A stretch of 64,000 nt of DNA from the NCBI GenBank assembly GCA_914767715.1, contig OU612067.1, forward strand, positions 3,286,001 to 3,350,000, read 5' to 3'. Origin of the DNA: Membranipora membranacea (Eukaryota; Bryozoa; Gymnolaemata; Cheilostomatida; Membraniporidae). A model generated the notes under the pieces. That model worked only from the letters and a program-made list of their open reading frames with translations, made no database searches and was not told the origin of the DNA. Numbering within the stretch: position 1 is the stretch's first letter; each line of letters starts with the position of its first letter. Positions 56,769 to 64,000 of this stretch are shown piece after piece. A program made the translations under genes and the position numbers.

Positions 56769-58850
56769 TTATGCTTAAACCTTAGGCTACAGTACAACAT
56801 ATCAGTAAACAAGGTTAAAAGACCATGGTATGCTTTGATCTAAAAGTTAATGATTGTTATTGTGAGTATGTATTTTATGTGTTGTGTAAGGGCCGAGGAG
56901 TTCCTGAGAGAACTATGACAAGTTAGACAAGTGATAGGCACACACACTGGACACACACACAGACTCTAGAAAACTACAATACAACGAATGATACTGATAC
57001 ATAACAAGTGATTTGATCAGCTTGTCAAGACAGACTAGTGCTCAGCCAGCTCCAATAGACACAGAGTCTTTTGTTTGGCCATAGGATGTTCATCAGGACT
57101 GAGATTACATGCTTACCTTAGTCACTACCTAGCAGTAATTGTATTTCTCCTGCAGTTACTTCATCTAAGTTTTTCTAGTTCTGAATCACTTACTATCAAT
57201 TATTATGGCTACATTGAGTACTTCGCACAGATTTAATTAGCATAATATTTTTATGCTAAGTAGTTTACCTGCATTTTCTTACGTCTGAGCTTATATGTAT
57301 TCTCTTCTCTGTCACCTGATTGGCTCATTAAACAAACATGAGAAGACAACGTAACCCAAAGTTTATTTTTTAAATTCAAGTTTCTTTCTGACTCTGAGCT
57401 CTGATTATAGATGAGAGTAATCATGAAGCGGTATGATTTGAGAAGGGATCCGTTTTACTCTGTAACTCTGTAACTTTATTTGTTGACCAATCAGTACTGG
57501 GTTGTAGCCATATGATGTATCTGAGGCCTCAGAATTATTTTATAGTCCCGTACATCTGTTACACTCGAGATCGCGCCCTCAAAAACATTACTGCACAGAA
57601 TATCATATTAGTGACCTTGTAAATTTCCATCTCCCTGAGGTATAACCTGTTCCTCCTGTTACCAATTAAGAGCTTATTGCTCCATTTCCAGGGAAGTCTG
57701 CTTTAAATATTGTCACATCATTGCGGCGAAATAGTGTGTGCCTTAAGGGCGAGGCTGCAATTTCTGCACCAATTTGCTCTCAGTTTGTGGGCAGGTAGGA
57801 GCACACCTGGGGGTCCAATAACTCCCATTTGGGATTTGGAACCCACGACCTTCAACACTGGGATGCTGAAGGACAGGCACTCTAACCACTGAGCCACCTC
57901 CTACTCCTATACCGCAGTATTAACCGGTTACACGGTGGAGACCATCAGACCATACGGTCATATCTTTTGAACTACATTAATGAAACAGTGTCAGGTTCGT
58001 TAATATGATTATTTTATCATGCTACTCCAGAAATGTATTAACATGTTGTTGAAATTATATGTTGTCAAAAGTACCAAAGTCATCATCAATGCCCCTCTTT
58101 TTCGCGCAGAGTCATATTCAAGGCCATTTAAAGCTACTTTTTAAACATTGTTTTTGTTAGTTAAGTATTAAAATAAGAATCAAGGAAGATATTTTGAAAC
58201 AAGAGTCTTAAACCGAGAGTACATCATAACCCCCTCCCAAAACTTACTTGTTATGGCTAAACATATTTTATGTCTATAGATCTGCTCATCCTTATTGCTT
58301 GATCCCTGGGGCATCTCTCCTGTCATCTTAGATATAAATGACAATAGATGAGTACTTCTATGACTGGCTTATTATTGTTCCTACCTAACAGTAGATATTC
58401 CCTCCGGAGATGAGATATTCAAAAGGATGTAACTGCACTACATGTTGTTTATATATGCAGACCTTATACATCCCTGTCACATTCATACCTGCTTTAGGTA
58501 GTAAGAGTTTGGTAAGTTATCAGTTATCCGATTACAAAATATTAACAGGGCTTATTTATTTTTTGTCATTATTTTGTTCATCAACATTAGTTATAGTGTC
58601 TTTTGATCAATTTTAGTGTGCCGATAAAGTGCTATAACTTGATCTCGTGCTTAATGACCTGGTATTAGGTATTTTAGGTTTTCTTGTTGTATCAAAATCA
58701 GGTAGTAGGATTATCAACATTTTGTCCATTGAACTTGTAATGGCATTTGTATCGTGCATTATTTATTATACAGAAAAAAGTTGCTGATATTCTCAGTGGA
58801 AAGTTGACGCTTGGAGAAACCGTTGTCACTGAGCCAAATAATCTATCATC
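56769..58850. other. Intergenic interval between divergent MPND-like and innexin genes
   Basis: Apart from the SINE no gene is seen. The frame at 58410-58616 is unsupported. An acceptor-like TTATTATACAG near 58761-58771 precedes the first candidate innexin exon, so that transcript may have a spliced 5' UTR. Confidence 0.5.
57777..57908 (-). mobile_element. tRNA-derived SINE, family S1, copy 2
   Basis: AGGAGTAGGAGGTGGCTCAG with a clean A-box (TGGCTCAGTGGTTAGAG), a B-box-like GTGGGTTCCAAATCCC, and the shared tail CTGCCCACAAACTGAG. Better preserved than copy 1. It lies between the MPND-like gene and the innexin. Confidence 0.85.
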
Positions 58851-58915
58851 ATGCCTGCTGGAGGAGCAAAGAAGATGGTGAGGGGAGGAGGCTCAGATGC
58901 TGGATGTATCTATGC
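58851..58915 (+). CDS. Innexin alternative first exon A
   Basis: ATG at 58851, 21 codons plus two bases, beginning MPAGGAKKMVRGGGSDAGC and then IY, ending at donor GTAAGT. Phase 2 matches the acceptor at 61857. The leader is Gly- and Lys-rich, unusual for an innexin N-terminus. Confidence 0.6.
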
Positions 58916-59788
58916 GTAAGTATCTCCACTCATTTACAATTTTTTTTCCAGGAGGTAAATTGCGCTAATACCAAGGAGTAACTCCTTGCTAATACTAACT
59001 AAGTAGAGGTAGATAACTAACAAATACTTGTTTTGATCTTGATTTGATTTTAATTTTTTACTTTTAAGTTTATTTTCCATTCTCAAATTTCAACGCTTCA
59101 TCTAGGACCTAGGTGATAATGCTTCTACTTATGCACTTTAAATCTTTATACTTAATGAGGGATAAAAATATGGGAGTTATCTTTTCAAATCCAAAGACTG
59201 GGGCTTCTGGGAAAAAATCATTTGTTTTGACCTTCTATTATGATGCATGCAACAGTATTTTTTTATGAACAGTCACTCATTAGAATAGATACAAAATTAT
59301 AAGCAGGGAGCGAGAGGCTACTGACATTCACCAGCAGCCCAATGCACAAGCTTCCTGTTTACTGCTGCCAAATACTAAGATGCTAAATCTTTTGTTTTGT
59401 TTGTAAATTAAGGATTAAGTGGTGAATTAATTAATTGATTCTACTCATAACTAATAATCATACTACATAACTATACTCAAAAGTGGAGAGTAAACAAACA
59501 ACGGTATGAGAGCTGTCCAAAGGCAGCACTAATGGCTTTAATTAAGAGAGGCAGTGTTATCGATGATAACATATATATGTTGACTAGTATGTAAACTAAT
59601 CCAAGCTAGCTGTAATCAGGCCAGGCCAGATTATTAATAAGCCAGCAGTGGCAACTGCCGATGTAACTTAGCCGCATTATCGTATCAGAGCCTGGGACTA
59701 CCAGCTGGATAACTTTCAAAGTGCTGCCGCGTTGTAATAACTAATAATTCTGACGGTGATTTTGAGGGAAATTTGACAAGGGATCATC

Positions 59789-59811
59789 ATGGCGGAAGTA
59801 GCGGCGTATAG
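59789..59811 (+). CDS. Innexin alternative first exon B
   Basis: CATCATGG start context, seven codons (MAEVAAY) plus AG, donor GTGGGT. It ends in phase 2, so it joins the common exon 2 as ...AYS-MSGF. Confidence 0.5.
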
Positions 59812-61565
59812 GTGGGTAGTAGGTCTAATGTGTAAGAAAGACAATATGAATCACAATATTGGTGGTTTATTTTACCTCTGTGAACACTTAAATTTCTTTC
59901 TAGTCATTAAAACAGTTGCATTCTAATTTTACAATCAGGTAACATACTTGTTAGACGGTATTGATACATTGATGTCTGTTCAAGAAAAGCTACATTTTTG
60001 TTATCACTACAGGCAGGCACAGCCATCGATTGTATCATTGAAAGGATAGAGTCTGGATGATTGTATATTTTGTTGCTTAGGGGCAGCCGTTACTGTCTAA
60101 TAGAATCATAATCACCCAAACATAGACTGAGAGCGAGCCTGACTCCAGCCTGTAGGTAAAATCAGGCATCATTTTCTAGTTGCCAACTGCTTAGGGAGCA
60201 AAATAAATATCAGGAGCCATGTTGAAGATTTCATTTAGAAATATTGCACTCATTGTCTGCCTGTTGAAATTTATGACTATTGAACATTTAAACTTTTTTT
60301 AATTTGAATAACGGGCAGACACATGGCCGTCGGCGAGGGGCAAAAGTCTGGGGGGCTCAGACTAGGCTAGCATAGCATATAGTCAACCAATTTATTTGTG
60401 CCACACATGATTTAATAATGTTGCCTGACAAATGTCGAAATTACACTCATCTTGCATTATTTGGTCTGATAATTTTTGATCATCAGCAAATTCTCTTTTA
60501 ACTGTCACAAACTGTTATAAAATATCCCTAAACAAGTGACTGTACTGTATATTATTCTGTCAATCGCACATCACAATGACATCAGCTGTAGAAAACCGAT
60601 ATACAAACAACTTGTTGCCGTTGTTTTACGATAAATCTCCTTTCCCTAAACTGTGCAATGAAGACGATGAGTCCTATATACATTTTGATGGATTAGGTTC
60701 AGTTTATCTCTCAAGCGGATGATTTCGGAATGTTTTTTCTCGCGGACCTATTTTTTTTCAAAGAACTTTAGCGTAACATAAAACAACTTATTGGGTGGAT
60801 TTAAACGGAAATTACTCTACTGGCCGCTTAAATTGATAGGAATTCATCATAGCAGCATTCTACATGATACATCGCAGGCTAATCTGGGCTCTGATTAGCT
60901 TAGATAGTATTTATACAGCTGAAGAGTTATAATATTGTTTTATTCTATAATAACAAATAATATTATAGCATGCAGACCACAGTACATTCACTGAGTGATG
61001 TACCTATGGTCTGTTTCATATCTCACTGATATAATGCTATGAGTAAGCCGGCAGCTGCCCTCACATATATAATTGTTTTAGATAAATGATTCGATCCTTA
61101 CTCAATGATAGAATTCAATCTGTTAACTGTTAGGAAGGGGTTAGAGCAGTGCCGGCCTAGCTTATTAAAAACTTAAATTCATTAAAAATTTAAGATGTTT
61201 TTCTTCAGGTAAGCCATTGAGAAACTAGTTTACTGTTTTCGATTTGGTGTAGCAATCGTCTATGACAGTTTCTCTAAAAAAATTCTATCAAGTTATTACT
61301 TGAGTGCACATTTCGATACATATCTGTACTGGTATTACTTAATCAAAACAGTGCTGTCTCCACATTCTCGGACAATGATATGTCTGTTTGAATTGATACC
61401 ATGTTGCAACCCCATTCTTTTTTAATTCATTCCATATCCGTGTTTTGGGTTTAAACTTGTATTTTCAACTTAACAAGCCATTGTCACTGTGCCTGAACAC
61501 TGATCAAGTTGTATTATCAAGTGGGATTATCAAACTTTGCTGTCTGATCACACCGCAGCGACAAC

Positions 61566-61585
61566 ATGGAGGAAATCGGATTTTT
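61566..61585 (+). CDS. Innexin alternative first exon C
   Basis: CAACATGG start context, six codons (MEEIGF) plus TT, donor GTATGT. It ends in phase 2, so it joins the common exon 2 as ...GFF-MSGF. It lies only 272 bp before exon 2. Confidence 0.5.
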
Positions 61586-61857
61586 GTATGTATCGTCACA
61601 TCAAATTAAGTTAACCTGGTCATATAAATCTGATATAAAACATATTTTGCTGTAAATAAATACTTCAATAATGATAAAATTTTTAAATGATCTCAAAAGA
61701 TTCAGTTGACCACAATAACATCATTATATTATCGCTCAATCTGTGAATTACATGACAAAAGTCACTAAAATACCATAATTATACCACCAGTAGGGGAGAG
61801 AGTTTTCCAACCTTGTAGCCTACTTTCACACATCTCTGTTTGATTTGTTTGTTTTAG

Positions 61858-64000
61858 TATGTCCGGTTTTCTGGAGGCTGTGAGTAAAGTATCTAAGTTT
61901 GCTCTACGCTGGGATGATGACTTCTATGATAGATTGAGTCATAGATTCACTGTTATGTTCCTGGCGCTCTTCACAGTGGTGAGTATTATTGAGTGATGAT
62001 GTAATAATGCTGACCAGATTAGGTGAATTATTTTGAGTAACATTAGATAAAATTTGATCAAGTTCGCCTGCATTCACTTTCTACCCTCCAATGTTAAGCC
62101 ATTTATCAGTGAGGGGAGAGCAACTCTGAAGGCAGGCAAACTGGATCATACTTGGTGCAGTATAACGTAAGAGTTTTGTACAGATTTGTATGCCCCCTAG
62201 GAATCTGTTTGTATGAGATCATATGACGATGCAAATTCAGGGGCATTGTAGTTTGATCAGTACCACATGAATATGTTTTTGTTCAAATGACAAGCTTACT
62301 GGAACAATACAGACACCTCAACCTGACAGCAGCAGCGTAATGAGCTAAAGTCACAAGACTTTTTACTCAGAATTGTTGAAAGGGTAACATAGCCCACTAC
62401 ACCAACAGCACATTTTAAATATTAGAATGCACTATATAGTATCATTCAAAACAAGTTTCAAGAGTTATCTGTCATACGGTCAAATTTTCACGGTTGCACC
62501 CTATCTCAGGGCGAGACGCATTGATTGAAAACAAGTAGGCATTGCATCTTTTTCTAATTAGATGATGGCTGATCAAATTTTTATACCATTATTTATCAAC
62601 TACTATTGGGCTTTAGAATCATATGAAGATCGTCAGATAAAACCTTTCATACACTGTCATCACTTTCTTACACATAGTATCGATCATCTTTTCTAATTTA
62701 TTTTATGTCACTTTTATTCTCATAGTAATCTTTCATTGACAAGGCGACTTTGAGTTGTCGTACTAGAGATTGACATCGTTAATTCATTCGAAAAACCGAT
62801 TGAGAAATGATAGTTCCACGTATAAGCTTATCTTTGAGTTGTAGATTGTGAGTACTAAGCAGTATGTCGGTGATCCGATATCATGTTGGTGTCCGGCCAC
62901 TTTTACAGATCCTATGATAGAATATACTAACCATATCTGCTGGATATCCAATACTTACTTCATCCCAATGCAGACTGTACCTGAAAAACATGGTATGCTA
63001 AAGTACCGATAAATTTATAATGATTTGTTTAACTACAATCGTCTTCTCCCGCCACAAATTGATATGGGGCTCATAACACAAGTCCTGAAATGAATATTAT
63101 AGCTATTTCATCGGTAAATATCTAGATTCTGATGCTCCAATCTCTAGTTAAAACCCAATTGGTAAGGGTGGTTTGTTTTAAACAATACCCTGGCAAGCAT
63201 CATTTATTTAGACTAGTGAGACCGGTTCTCAATAGAACTCACATTTATATTTTACAGATATCAGACGGACACAAGTGATTGGCTACTATCAGTGGATTCC
63301 CCTAATGTTACTCTTACAAGCTCTCATGTGTTACGTACCCTCCCTAGTGTGGGCGATGAACAACGGTCGTCCAGGTCTGGACATCAACAGAATGGTACTT
63401 CTCCTGTCAGGCATGGAAAGTATCAACCCAGAAATCCGCGATAAAAGTATAAAATTCATCTGTAGACATTTTGACAGAGCTCTAGCATACCAACGAGAAT
63501 ACAGACGGAGTAAATTCAGGCGATGCCTTCAGTCTATGGCTAAACATGTATGTTTTCCCATAGGAAGGATATATGGGAACTATTTAACAACACTTTATAT
63601 ATTTGTGAAGCTGTTGTATATAGGTAATGCGTTTCTACAGCTTTATCTCATGAATGAGTTTCTCTCCAACGACACACATTCGTTTTATTTCTACGGTATT
63701 AGAGCTGTGATGGACGTCTATCACAAACAGCAGCCTGATACAAGACTGTTCCCCAGAATAACTCTGTGTGACTTTAAGATCAGACAGATGCAAAATGTTC
63801 ATGATTTCACCGTGCAGTGCGCTCTGCCTGTAAATCTGTTCAACGAGAAAATCTACATCTATCTCTGGTTTCACTTCTGCTTCGTTCTCCTTCTGAGCAC
63901 AATAGGACTGCTGGCGCTGATCTGGCAGCTTTTTTCCTCTAATTGTCAGGATTATGTGACAAAATACCTCAAAGTTCTGTGCAAAGTCCGACAGAAGACT
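61858..64000 (+). CDS. innexin: Innexin gap-junction channel protein (partial, runs off window)
   Basis: Common exons 61858-61978, 62845-62992 and 63258 to the window end give 337 residues from the exon-2 Met. TM1 ([17 protein letters not shown]) is followed by the first extracellular loop with [15 protein letters not shown] and two Cys. TM2 starts with the family signature [20 protein letters not shown]3 is around [18 protein letters not shown]. The second extracellular loop with two Cys follows [14 protein letters not shown] (through [16 protein letters not shown]), then TM4 ([20 protein letters not shown]) and the start of a cytoplasmic tail. Innexins form six- or eight-subunit hemichannels at the plasma membrane. 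Exon 2 begins with a single T before ATG, so upstream exons in phase 2 extend the N-terminus, which lines the channel entrance. Three such exons are listed separately. Confidence 0.95.

Noticed and set aside
63635-63874. 79-residue minus-strand frame
   Set aside because: Lies antisense to the innexin's coding exon; a shadow of constrained codons.

Overview
The window is animal nuclear DNA, AT-rich and dense in introns and transposons. The evidence is split genes with GT-AG introns, signal peptides, an innexin (an invertebrate gap-junction protein family), an ER FKBP with EF-hands and an HDEL tail, and several non-LTR retrotransposon clades with tRNA-derived SINEs and DNA transposons. The phylum cannot be fixed from sequence alone. 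I would say a non-vertebrate metazoan. Exon models below were built by hand from reading frame, splice sites and phase; none has transcript support.

Layout. 1-291 is a LINE scrap. 2441-4590 (-) is an FKBP14-like gene without its ER-retention tail. 4.6-12.5 kb is nearly gene-free, with one tRNA-like sequence. 12.5-20 kb is a transposon graveyard: degenerate LINEs, a TTAA-flanked MITE inside a duplicated repeat, and an inverted repeat pair. 21120-25558 (+) is a single-pass receptor with a CUB-like domain, a sushi-like domain, a TM segment and a cytoplasmic tail; an antisense Cys-rich gene lies in its last intron. 29555-31789 is a long-TIR, MULE-like element. 32625-35840 (-) is a complete FKBP14 orthologue-like gene ending in HDEL. 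39671-40620 is a non-autonomous hAT element. 41001-41606 (-) is a third family member that keeps only the signal peptide and two EF-hands. 43654-48944 (-) is a tiny Cys-rich secreted-peptide gene whose intron holds two LINEs meeting head to head; its expected start codon reads ATC. 51423-56768 (-) is an MPND-like gene (RAMA plus JAMM/MPN). 58851-64000 (+) is an innexin that runs off the window and has three candidate alternative first exons.

Connections. The three FKBP14/EF-hand genes are paralogues: same strand, shared intron phases, similar 5' leaders and, in two of them, a shared upstream 22-bp motif. Two act in or pass through the ER; the third lost the isomerase domain. MPND (nuclear) and innexin (plasma membrane) are divergently arranged neighbours. 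The most interesting signals are the three phase-matched first exons of the innexin, the domain-loss series in the FKBP family, and the receptor gene in which one TAG is both a stop codon and a candidate splice acceptor.
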